Positions 1 through 6,373 of a stretch of 23,626 nt of DNA are shown here, piece by piece. The number at the start of each line of letters is the position of its first letter. The stretch's first letter is position 1. Under the pieces are notes generated by a model that saw only the letters and a list, made by a program, of their open reading frames with translations, was not told where the DNA came from and searched no databases. Position numbers and translations under genes: made by a program. The DNA is from Nitrospira sp. UBA2083 (GTDB lineage Bacteria > Nitrospirota > Nitrospiria > Nitrospirales > Nitrospiraceae). The DNA lies in NCBI GenBank assembly GCA_002331625.1, contig DCZN01000127.1, positions 8,931 to 32,556 on the forward strand, in the 5' to 3' direction.

Positions 1-1458
1 GTGGTGATCAACAAGATCGACCGGCCGGACGCGGTCATCGACGATGTGGTCAACCGAACGTTTGACCTCTTCGTCCACTTGGGAGCCACCGACGAGCAAC
101 TCGATTTTCCGATCGTCTATACGTCGGCCATCAAAGGGATCGCCACCCTCGATGTCAACAAGCCCGGAACCGACATCGTCCCGCTGCTCGATACCGTGCT
201 GGAGAAGATCCCTGCCCCAGCCATTACCGTCGATGCCCCGCTCCAGATTCTCGTGTTGGCCCTGGTACAAGATTCCTACAAAGGCAAGATGGGGATCGGC
301 AAGATTCAGTCCGGTTCAATCGCCCGGCGGCAGAATGTCATGGTGCTCGGCAAGAACGGCGCTCAGATTCCTGGAAAGGTTTCTGACCTGGCGGTCTATT
401 CCGGCCTCGAACGGGCCGACACCGAACAGGCAGGAGCCGGTGAGATCGTCGCCGTCGCTGGACTGGATGACGTGAGCATCGGCGATACCATCGCTGATGC
501 TGAACGTCCGATCGCCCTTCCACGCGTCACGATCGATGAGCCGACGGTTCAGATGACATTTTCCGTCAACAACAGTCCCTTCGCCGGGCGGGAAGGGAAG
601 TTCCTGACATCGCGCCATTTGCGGGAACGTCTCTTCAAAGAACTTGAGACGAATGTGTCGTTACGGGTCAACGAAACGGACAGCGCGGATCGTTTCCTCG
701 TGGCAGGCCGAGGCGAACTTCACCTCTCCGTGTTGATCGAGCAGATGCGACGGGAAGGATATGAGCTGCAAGTTTCCCAACCAGAAGTGATCCTCCACCG
801 TGAGGGCGACGCTGTCATGGAACCGTACGAAGCGCTGACTATCCAGGTGCCGGAGAACTATCAAGGCACGGTCATCGAAGAGATCGGCAAACGCCGAGGC
901 GAGATGCGGCACATGCGGCTGATTCACTCGGATGTCGGCACCAGCGAGATGCATCTGGAATATCACATTCCGACCCGCGGCATCATGGGGCTGAAAAACG
1001 TGCTCCTGGCGAAGACTCGCGGGACCGTCATCATGCACCACGTCTTTACGGCCTACGAACCGGCTGAAGAACGAGACCTGATTGTGGCCCCGCATGGTTC
1101 CCTCGTCGCGTTCGAAGACGGCGTCAGCACGGGCTATGCCATCTTTATGACCCAGGAGCGCGGCGCCATGTTCATCGGCCCTGGAGTCGAGGTGTACCGA
1201 GGGATGGTCGTCGGCCAAAACAGTCGCGACGAAGATCTGGACGTGAACGTGTGCAAGGAGAAGCATCTCTCTAATATGCGGGCCTCCGGTTCCGATGAAG
1301 CCTTGGTGCTCACACCTCCGCGTGAGATGACCCTGGAATTCGCACTGGAGTATATCGGGGCCGATGAATTGGTCGAGATCACACCGCAGAACTTGCGCCT
1401 GCGCAAGCGCCTGCTGCATCCAGAAGACCGGCGCAAGGCAAAGAAAGCCGGGAAGTGA
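1..1458 (+). CDS. typA: Ribosome-associated GTPase TypA/BipA, 5'-truncated by the window edge
   Basis: Translational GTPase of the EF-G/LepA superfamily that binds the ribosome and supports 50S assembly and growth under stress, especially cold. The visible part begins inside the G domain at the G4 motif NKID (residues 3-6), so the P-loop and switch regions lie upstream, outside the window. The GTG at base 1 is an internal codon, not the start. The family-typical segments GATDEQLDFPIVY, the EF-Tu-like domain 2, NNSPFAGREGKF, GRGELHLSVLIEQMRREG, the EF-G domain V-like region and the BipA-specific C-terminus (NMRASGSDEA, then LVEITPQNLRLRKR) are all present in order. The 485 visible residues leave about 120 missing from a usual length near 605. 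Identification is firm. It appears to be the last gene of its unit, because the following gap contains an inverted repeat. Confidence 0.97.
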   Translation: MVINKIDRPDAVIDDVVNRTFDLFVHLGATDEQLDFPIVYTSAIKGIATLDVNKPGTDIVPLLDTVLEKIPAPAITVDAPLQILVLALVQDSYKGKMGIGKIQSGSIARRQNVMVLGKNGAQIPGKVSDLAVYSGLERADTEQAGAGEIVAVAGLDDVSIGDTIADAERPIALPRVTIDEPTVQMTFSVNNSPFAGREGKFLTSRHLRERLFKELETNVSLRVNETDSADRFLVAGRGELHLSVLIEQMRREGYELQVSQPEVILHREGDAVMEPYEALTIQVPENYQGTVIEEIGKRRGEMRHMRLIHSDVGTSEMHLEYHIPTRGIMGLKNVLLAKTRGTVIMHHVFTAYEPAEERDLIVAPHGSLVAFEDGVSTGYAIFMTQERGAMFIGPGVEVYRGMVVGQNSRDEDLDVNVCKEKHLSNMRASGSDEALVLTPPREMTLEFALEYIGADELVEITPQNLRLRKRLLHPEDRRKAKKAGK

Positions 1459-1493
1459 TCGAGGTGCGAGTTTTTAGTTGTGCGTGTTGAATT

Positions 1494-1515
1494 GTGAGTG
1501 GAACTCAAGACTCAC
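1494..1515. repeat. Short intergenic inverted repeat after typA
   Basis: Arms GTGAGT (1494-1499) and ACTCAC (1510-1515) lie in a T/G-rich to C/A-rich gap of about 120 bases. The wider flanks (1474-1530) are also loosely complementary, with words such as GTTGTG and CCACAC. It resembles the gap at 5672-5731 in word composition. There is no U-run, so it is not an obvious terminator. Confidence 0.4.
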
Positions 1516-1581
1516 GACCACACACTTCACGTTTCATTAACGCCAACTAGGCTTCGCGAAGAACAAGAAACGGACTCTGAT

Positions 1582-2334
1582 ATGAGGATTAGAAAAAAAG
1601 CACCAAAGCCTTCTTCGAAGCGCCCGCCTCTCTATTTCATCGGCTATCGAGGCACGGCCCCTGGGACCGATGAAGTCAAAACACTCTACGAGCGGGAGTA
1701 TGGAGGCCCGTTGTCGATCCGACATGAGGAAGGGGCAACCGAGTCGTGGCAGGCTACACACGGCCCTTGGTCGGCCCACGTCGTGATACCGCTCCCAATG
1801 AGCCATGTTGCAGAGGTCATGAAGCAATTGACCTGGGAACACGAGCTGATGGGCGCGATCGCACCATCCATTACTTCCCCACGCGACATGCCCGATACCG
1901 TCCTTCTCGCTGCACGGCTGGCTCGTTGCCTGACGCTCTTGTCACAAGGCACCGCGTATGACGTCATTACGCAGGCATACATCAATCCATCGGACTGGCA
2001 GCCTCGTACACTGACGAGTTTTCTTCTGGGTGACCATGTGTCTATCCTCCACGATGATTCGTCTCAACCAGACCGAGTGTGGACCTACTCCCTTGGACTC
2101 AGCAAGTTTGGGCTGGACGAAGTCGAACTATTCATGCCGAAAGGACTGTCAGACAACGAGGCAAAGGACGTACTGACCGTGTCAGCCGGCGAATTGCTGC
2201 GGGCTGGGCATTCTCCAAAAGTCGGGGTCACGCTCGACCTTCCTCAGCTTGGCCGCACGGTTCGCGTGAAGAATTATCGGACCGCCGCACCAGCAGGACG
2301 GATGCTCGGTTTTCGTGAACTGCACACCTCATAA
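1582..2334 (+). CDS. Hypothetical protein, 250 aa, unrecognised
   Basis: Soluble protein with no signal peptide or membrane segment. I do not recognise a family with confidence. The N-terminus is basic (RKKAPKPSSKR). Residues around 15-140 contain a possible alpha/beta fold (YFIGYRGTAPGTDE, then HVVIPLPMSHV). The C-terminal half carries WTYSLGLSKFGLDEVELF, a pattern loosely like DUF4261 proteins, but that is only a suggestion. The frame stays open upstream to a GTG at 1498. I chose ATG 1582 because the upstream stretch is the low-complexity inverted-repeat gap and translates to an unlikely sequence. No strong Shine-Dalgarno precedes either start. The gene is an orphan between typA and the peroxiredoxin promoter. 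Confidence 0.7.
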   Translation: MRIRKKAPKPSSKRPPLYFIGYRGTAPGTDEVKTLYEREYGGPLSIRHEEGATESWQATHGPWSAHVVIPLPMSHVAEVMKQLTWEHELMGAIAPSITSPRDMPDTVLLAARLARCLTLLSQGTAYDVITQAYINPSDWQPRTLTSFLLGDHVSILHDDSSQPDRVWTYSLGLSKFGLDEVELFMPKGLSDNEAKDVLTVSAGELLRAGHSPKVGVTLDLPQLGRTVRVKNYRTAAPAGRMLGFRELHTS

Positions 2335-2393
2335 AGCATCCGATTGTTCAATGCATGACCTGTTCTCATTCGGTTCATAGGCCTATCGGACCG

Positions 2394-2423
2394 TTGACAT
2401 CCCTTTAAACCACAGGTTACAAA
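2394..2423 (+). promoter_or_regulatory. Candidate sigma70 promoter for the peroxiredoxin gene
   Basis: Perfect -35 TTGACA at 2394-2399, 18-base spacer, and -10-like TACAAA at 2418-2423 (4 of 6 consensus). It lies about 85 bases upstream of the peroxiredoxin ATG. A 10-bp palindrome ATAGGCCTAT sits just upstream at 2377-2386 and could be an activator site. Confidence 0.4.
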
Positions 2424-2508
2424 GTTTATGGTTCCGAGTGGGGTCCTGCCAATCCGAGACCTCAGTACAGCCATTACCCATACAAGTGTTCTAATAAGGA
2501 GGTTTGCG

Positions 2509-2979
2509 ATGAGCGACGTAGCACCAGAAATCAAAGTGGGCGATACAGCACCGGACTTCAATCTCAAGGATCAAGACCAGAAGGACGTCAAGTTGAGCGA
2601 GTACAAGGGCAAAAAGAACGTGGTGCTCTGCTTCTACCCGCTGGATTGGAGCCCTGTGTGCCAGGGTGAAAACAAGTGTTTGACCGACGACTTCCCCAAG
2701 TTTCAGTCCGCCAATGCGGAGTTGTTCGGCGTCAGCTGCGACAGCTTCTTTTCCCACAAGGCCTGGGCGGATTCGTTGGACCTCAAACACCGCCTCCTGT
2801 CCGACGTGCATCGGACGACCGCGAAATCCTATGGTCTCTACTTTGAACCACTGAACTGTTCCAAGCGCGCGACCGTGATCGTCGATAAGAACGGCAAAGT
2901 CGCCTACGTGAAGGTGCAGGAGATCAAGACCGCGCGCGAGGATAAGGAAATCCTCGATGCACTCTCGAAACTGAACTAA
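2509..2979 (+). CDS. Peroxiredoxin (AhpC/TSA, Bcp/AhpE-like), 156 aa
   Basis: Thiol peroxidase that reduces hydrogen peroxide or organic hydroperoxides in the cytoplasm, probably with electrons from a thioredoxin. Start chosen at ATG 2509 because AAGGAGG lies 7 bases upstream; the longer open frame from 2428 has no such site. The thioredoxin-like peroxiredoxin fold begins VGDTAPDFNLKDQD. The peroxidatic cysteine is C51 in P-L-D-W-S-P-V-C (the PxxxS/TxxC motif, residues 44-51). R120 in NCSKRATVIVD fits the conserved active-site arginine. Other cysteines at 41, 57, 77 and 117 leave open whether a resolving cysteine is used; C57 lies close in sequence to C51. The next gene encodes a CxxC thioredoxin-fold protein, a plausible reductant. 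Confidence 0.92.
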   Translation: MSDVAPEIKVGDTAPDFNLKDQDQKDVKLSEYKGKKNVVLCFYPLDWSPVCQGENKCLTDDFPKFQSANAELFGVSCDSFFSHKAWADSLDLKHRLLSDVHRTTAKSYGLYFEPLNCSKRATVIVDKNGKVAYVKVQEIKTAREDKEILDALSKLN

Positions 2980-2993
2980 TCCATAGTCAGAAA

Positions 2994-3059
2994 GTCTGAA
3001 GGTTGGAAAGTCGTCACGTTCAAGCTCTCCAACCTTCAGACCTGTGACTTGACGACTTT
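2994..3059 (+). repeat. Interleaved inverted repeats (pseudoknot topology) directly before a start codon
   Basis: Two perfect inverted repeats interlock. Pair A is a 14-bp pair, GTCTGAAGGTTGGA (2994-3007) with its complement at 3028-3041. Pair B is a 10-bp pair, AAAGTCGTCA (3007-3016) with its complement at 3050-3059. The order A1-B1-A2-B2 is that of an H-type RNA pseudoknot. The last arm ends on the base before the ATG of the next gene, leaving no room for a normal ribosome-binding site. Confidence 0.75.
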
Positions 3060-3392
3060 ATGACTGGTACCGTTCACGACGTCAGCGACGCCAACTACAA
3101 AGAATTTACCGACAGCGCGGGAGCGGTTGTCGCATACGGCTTAGCGACCTGTGAGCCCTGCAAGGCCTACGATCCTATCCTTGAAGCAACCGCCGCAAAG
3201 TTCCCCGAAATCAAAGTGGGTAAGGCCAGGATGCATGTCCCGGGTCGCTGTCGGGAGATCAAGAAAACCCACACGTTTGAAACGTATCCCACCACCCATT
3301 TCTTCGCCCATGGTAAATTACTGCTCACACGCGAAGGAGTCGTCGAGCCGGCTGAACTCGCAGCACTTATTTCAGATCACTTGCTCAAGTAG
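3060..3392 (+). CDS. Thioredoxin-fold protein with CEPC active site, 110 aa
   Basis: Small cytoplasmic thioredoxin-like protein, likely a thiol-disulfide reductant. The CxxC motif is C31-E-P-C34 in GLATCEPCKAYDPIL, where thioredoxin carries W-C-G-P-C. The cis-proline before the last strands is P77 in ETYPTTHFF, and the length matches thioredoxin. An extra cysteine C64 lies in VPGRCREIKK. There is no signal peptide. ATG 3060 is the only reasonable start. It has no Shine-Dalgarno and is abutted by the inverted repeat at 2994-3059, so translation may be structure-controlled. It follows the peroxiredoxin by 80 bases on the same strand, which suggests it supplies that enzyme with electrons. It is not canonical TrxA, because the WCGPC motif and flanks differ. 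Confidence 0.85.
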   Translation: MTGTVHDVSDANYKEFTDSAGAVVAYGLATCEPCKAYDPILEATAAKFPEIKVGKARMHVPGRCREIKKTHTFETYPTTHFFAHGKLLLTREGVVEPAELAALISDHLLK

Positions 3393-3426
3393 TACCGGTT
3401 CCGGATCGGAAGTGAGGGACCGCTGA

Positions 3427-3450
3427 GTGATTGTCCCACGACACAATCAC
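3427..3450. repeat. 8-bp stem hairpin between thioredoxin-like and HGG genes
   Basis: GTGATTGT (3427-3434) and ACAATCAC (3443-3450) form a perfect 8-bp stem with an 8-base loop in the 97-base gap. No T-run follows, so a role as intrinsic terminator is weak; an RNA-processing or operator role is equally possible. Confidence 0.4.
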
Positions 3451-3489
3451 AAGCAGAGCGCGGTTGATGAGTCATGAGGGGAGGAGAGC

Positions 3490-3963
3490 ATGAGTAGGAT
3501 GATTCCTGGTGTGCTGTTCGGCGTGACCCTGGCGCTCTCGTCACCAGCCTGGGCCCATACCGATGAGTACTTCGAATCCGTCAAGGCACCCCACGGCGGA
3601 CAACTGCGCATGACCGGGCCGTATCATATGGAGTTGGTGGCCAAGGATGGAGACTTGACGGTTTACGTCACAGACCATGCCGACAACGCTATCAGCGTAG
3701 ACGGCGGGTTGGCCAAGGCCACAGTGGAGATAGGGCCCACCAGAACACAGGTGCACCTCCATCCTGTCGGAAACAACATCCTCAGAGGATCCGGCACCTT
3801 TTCGCTCACGCCGAGTACCGTGGTCATTGTATTCATGAAATTGCCGAATCAAGACGGCTACGCCGCTCGATTCACGCCGCTCAAACCCAAACCTGACCCG
3901 AGTGACAAATCACATGAGGGCCCGTCAAAAACGGAAGGTGGCGAGCACCACCATCACCACTAA
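3490..3963 (+). CDS. Secreted HGG-motif protein with His-rich tail, 157 aa
   Basis: Periplasmic protein of unknown function. Residues 1-22 are a Sec signal peptide (cleavage after SSPAWA). The mature protein opens with KAPHGGQ (H35-G36-G37) and GPYHMELV (H46), a pattern found in small periplasmic proteins near metal-efflux and copper-resistance genes, followed by a beta-rich domain (LTVYVTDHADN). The C-terminus is low complexity and ends in five histidines, which suggests Cu, Ni or Zn binding. The start is fixed by GGGAGGAGAG before ATG 3490. The next gene is a clear paralog with identical spacing of the signal cleavage site, HGG and GPYH motifs. Metal buffering in the periplasm is an inference; no assay-level family name is known to me. 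Confidence 0.8.
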   Translation: MSRMIPGVLFGVTLALSSPAWAHTDEYFESVKAPHGGQLRMTGPYHMELVAKDGDLTVYVTDHADNAISVDGGLAKATVEIGPTRTQVHLHPVGNNILRGSGTFSLTPSTVVIVFMKLPNQDGYAARFTPLKPKPDPSDKSHEGPSKTEGGEHHHHH

Positions 3964-4035
3964 CCAGCCCATTGGTGGACCGTCCCCATACACCGTATTA
4001 CGGCGCATCATGCCGGCTCTTGAGGAGAATCAACC

Positions 4036-4464
4036 ATGAAACATCTACTGGGTCATGCGATGCTGTGCATGATACTGCTCGCGGGAGCTCCAGTCTGGGC
4101 TCACTCGGCAAAACACGCCGACCCTGTGAAGGCACTTCATGGGGGGCAGTCGCTCGCCGCGGGACCCTATCACCTCGAGTTGGTTGCAAAGGACGGAGAA
4201 CTGCTCCTCTATGTGACGGATCATTCAGATAAAGGCATCTCCACCGATGGTGCCAGAGCAAAAGCCACGATCCAGCGAGGATTTGAGAAGGCCACCATCC
4301 AGGTAGAATTAGAACCGTCCGGTGAACACACGTTGAAGGGAATTGGTGCGTTTACGATTACTCCGGATACCGGCATCATCGTCTTCCTCAAGTTGCCGGA
4401 CCAAGAAGCCTACGCAGCTCGCTTTACCCCGGTGAAGACTAAGGGCGGAAGCCGTCCAAACTGA
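4036..4464 (+). CDS. Secreted HGG-motif protein, tandem paralog, 142 aa
   Basis: Second copy of the preceding secreted protein. Signal peptide residues 1-22 end in GAPVWA. HGG (35-37), GPYHLELVAKDGE and the closing PDQEAYAARFTPVK align without gaps to the first copy. It differs in lacking the polyhistidine tail and ends in a short basic/Ser tail (KTKGGSRPN). A Shine-Dalgarno-like TTGAGGAGA lies ahead of ATG 4036. The 72-base spacing suggests co-transcription with its paralog. Loss of the His tail in one copy suggests divergence of metal loading or partner, which is an inference. Confidence 0.8.
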   Translation: MKHLLGHAMLCMILLAGAPVWAHSAKHADPVKALHGGQSLAAGPYHLELVAKDGELLLYVTDHSDKGISTDGARAKATIQRGFEKATIQVELEPSGEHTLKGIGAFTITPDTGIIVFLKLPDQEAYAARFTPVKTKGGSRPN

Positions 4465-4485
4465 CGGAACGATTGTCGCCACTCG

Positions 4486-4501
4486 TTGTGCGATTGCACA
4501 A
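4486..4501. terminator. Possible bidirectional hairpin between convergent genes
   Basis: TTGTGC-GATT-GCACAA forms a 6-bp stem with a 4-base loop between the convergent ends of the HGG paralog and the 61-aa membrane protein. There is no flanking T-run, so terminator function is doubtful. Confidence 0.25.
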
Positions 4502-4543
4502 AGCCCGCCGCCTGCTACTGAAACGCGACAGACGGGGTGCCGC

Positions 4544-4729
4544 CTACTCAGACACAGGCCACAAATTCGCCCATGGCTTGTCCAAGTAGGTTAAGAGCGC
4601 GATCAAACCTATCCCCACCAGCAGCCATAAGAAGCCGCCTTTCCAATTTCGTTGACCGAATGCAAACGTGCTGAGCAGAAACATGGCCGACCCGATCATT
4701 CCGATTAACATTGAGCCATGTGCACTCAT
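4544..4729 (-). CDS. Small two-helix membrane protein, 61 aa
   Basis: Predicted inner-membrane protein with two hydrophobic segments, about residues 7-24 (MLIGMIGSAMFLLSTFAF) and 32-48 (GFLWLLVGIGLIALLTY), separated by a short basic/aromatic loop (GQRNWKGG). A short C-terminus is rich in Trp/Pro (KPWANLWPVSE). Family not recognised. AAGAGG is suitably placed before the ATG at 4729, supporting translation. The 18-bp palindrome at 4813-4830 lies upstream. Function unknown. Confidence 0.65.
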   Translation of the reverse strand: MSAHGSMLIGMIGSAMFLLSTFAFGQRNWKGGFLWLLVGIGLIALLTYLDKPWANLWPVSE

Positions 4730-4812
4730 CGCGGCCTCTTAATTAAGACATCTGTTTAGCATGTAGAGAGGAGCGAACTCTAACGCGTGCAACAGAGCTG
4801 ATCCGGCGAATG

Positions 4813-4830
4813 GGACCAGAAATCTGGTCC
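4813..4830. promoter_or_regulatory. 18-bp palindrome upstream of the 61-aa membrane protein gene
   Basis: GGACCAGA (4813-4820) and TCTGGTCC (4823-4830) are perfect complements separated by AA. It lies 83 bases upstream of the leftward membrane-protein start and 62 bases downstream of the leftward PTPS gene. No T-run follows on the minus strand, so an operator for a dimeric regulator is as likely as a terminator. Confidence 0.4.
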
Positions 4831-4892
4831 ACCCGACTGGTACGGGAGTACGCTATTCCACATCCTTCGTCGCTTATGACCTGCGCTCCTTC

Positions 4893-5645
4893 CTAAGCTG
4901 ACACTTCGTAGGCCAGATCGCGTGAGGAAACGAGTCGGATGTTGCTCAAGGTCCCCTGCGTGATACGTGAAGCGAGCTCCTGCCAGATATCTTGTGCCAA
5001 GCTCTCGCCCGTCCCGATCGGACGATTCAAGACCTGAGAGAGATCCTGCTGGTCGAATTTCTTGATGACTTTATCGTGCACCAATCGATCCAACGCACCA
5101 ATGTCGGTGACCATGCCCGTCAGCGGATCGATCGCCCCACGAACGGTGACAAAGCAATCCCAATCCCGCCCCTCTTGTCCTTCCAGGACAGCATTGAATG
5201 AGTATCGCCTCGTGACAGTAGCGACGTCCGAACCATCTCCCGCCGTCACTTCCGCATAGAGATCTTCGTCCTCACAGAGTCGAAGCGTATGGAGCGCGCC
5301 GATATCTCGTTGAACGGCTAACTTCTTCCACAGCACATGGGCGAAATTCTCCGAAGTTGGAATCCGGTCTTTGAAGTACGGCATATCGATGTTCAGGTTC
5401 TTGTGATCAAACTCCTCGATGACATCCAGGAGCACACGCTTCAGATCGAACAAATTGACAACCATGCCGGTCTTCGGGTCGATCTCGCCGGAGACGGTGA
5501 CTTCCAGCAGATAGTTATGGCCGTGAGCGGGAGGGTTGTAGCAGCGCCCGAATGCCGCACGGTTTTTCGCTTCGCTCCACTCCGGTCGCTCATAGCGATG
5601 CGCGGCGGCGAATTCGATTCGTTTGGTCAATAGAACTGATGCCAT
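4893..5645 (-). CDS. Double-domain 6-pyruvoyltetrahydropterin synthase/QueD-family protein, 250 aa
   Basis: Pterin enzyme of the PTPS/QueD (T-fold) family acting on 7,8-dihydroneopterin triphosphate. The N-terminal domain (about 1-138) keeps the zinc ligands H16 (AAAHRY), H41 and H43 (AHGHNY), catalytic C35 and D80-H81 (FDHKNLN), and substrate residue E125. The C-to-HxH spacing (C-x5-H-x-H) and runs such as GEIDPKTGMVVNL and DMPYF match the animal PTPS type better than E. coli QueD. The second domain (about 145-250) repeats the scaffold (GAIDPLTGMVTDI, GTGESLAQDIW) but lacks the HxH zinc site and has DQ for DH, so it is probably catalytically dead. The usual single-domain length is 120-145. 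No Shine-Dalgarno is evident. It could serve preQ0/queuosine or a biopterin-like product. Confidence 0.9.
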   Translation of the reverse strand: MASVLLTKRIEFAAAHRYERPEWSEAKNRAAFGRCYNPPAHGHNYLLEVTVSGEIDPKTGMVVNLFDLKRVLLDVIEEFDHKNLNIDMPYFKDRIPTSENFAHVLWKKLAVQRDIGALHTLRLCEDEDLYAEVTAGDGSDVATVTRRYSFNAVLEGQEGRDWDCFVTVRGAIDPLTGMVTDIGALDRLVHDKVIKKFDQQDLSQVLNRPIGTGESLAQDIWQELASRITQGTLSNIRLVSSRDLAYEVSA

Positions 5646-5671
5646 GGTTTTTTGAATTGTTTGAATTGTTG

Positions 5672-5731
5672 GTTGTGAGTTCTTCGTTTCGATTACGGCT
5701 TGCTTCCAGCCAAGAATTCACCGCTCACAAC
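5672..5731. repeat. Intergenic inverted repeat ending in a stop codon
   Basis: GTTGTGAG (5672-5679) and CTCACAAC (5724-5731) form perfect 8-bp arms around a 44-base loop. The loop itself has a GGCT/AGCC mini-hairpin (5697-5711). The outer arm ends on the last base of the DUF3501 stop codon. Word content resembles the repeat after typA. Confidence 0.5.
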
Positions 5732-6321
5732 TAACCGCTGTCTTTCAAGTCGGCCAACCATTCTTCCCTCATGCTGCCAGGGACCGGCACCTCTTCGTGG
5801 TATCCGCCATGGCTCACTCGAATGGTAATCGGTCGAGTAAGGTCGGCAACGGCTTTCTTGATCGAGGCTGTTGGTCTGAATCTGACGAAATGGACGGCAC
5901 TGATTTTCGTTTCATGACTATGACCGCCTTCGAATTCGCCGAAGACCTCTTCCCCGTCGGCGACAATGGCGACCTTCTTTCCGTGATCCAGCCCCATGAA
6001 CTGATCGAGCCGTTCCTCGATCGCCCCCTCATCGGTGATCTCAATCAGAAGCGTCGCGCTCAATTCGTTGGGCTGCGGCAGCAGCGTATTGTACACATCC
6101 AATTCATCCTGAACCTTGACCGGGTCGACAATGCGCTCGACGCGGATCATCTCCTGAATCTGGAACTGCACGGTCTCTCGATTTTCGAACACCATGGTGA
6201 TGAATGGGCCGATCGACAGGCGACGCCGTTGTTTCAACACAATGATCTTCGCTCGAAACGCCTCACGTTGCCGTTCATACTCCTCGTGAGGGATGAGCTC
6301 CTCAGGAACGATCGCTTTCAC
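5731..6321 (-). CDS. DUF3501 family protein, 196 aa
   Basis: Soluble protein of a family of unknown biochemical function, regularly found beside rubrerythrin and a CCG-type Fe-S protein. Diagnostic segments are IPHEEYERQREAFRAKII, RRLSIGPFITMVFENRETV, QFQIQEMIRVERI, QDELDVYNTLLPQPNELSATL and the late SAVHFVRF. Start chosen at GTG 6321 because GAGAGGA sits 7 bases upstream and the family begins just before the EEL-PHEEY segment. The frame is open further upstream into the preceding gene, but that extension (MRRPMPKG...) overlaps the Fe-S gene and is Cys/Arg-rich shadow sequence. The gap from the Fe-S gene stop is 52 bases. Probable third gene of a rubrerythrin operon. Confidence 0.88.
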   Translation of the reverse strand: MKAIVPEELIPHEEYERQREAFRAKIIVLKQRRRLSIGPFITMVFENRETVQFQIQEMIRVERIVDPVKVQDELDVYNTLLPQPNELSATLLIEITDEGAIEERLDQFMGLDHGKKVAIVADGEEVFGEFEGGHSHETKISAVHFVRFRPTASIKKAVADLTRPITIRVSHGGYHEEVPVPGSMREEWLADLKDSG

Positions 6322-6373
6322 CGGTGGTCCTCTCGTGTCGTTGACGTGCCCACTGCAAACCTGGATCCGGTCC

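Noticed and set aside
661..1419. 252-aa open frame antisense to typA
   Set aside because: It mirrors the codon pattern of the real gene, has no ribosome-binding site and shows no family motif.
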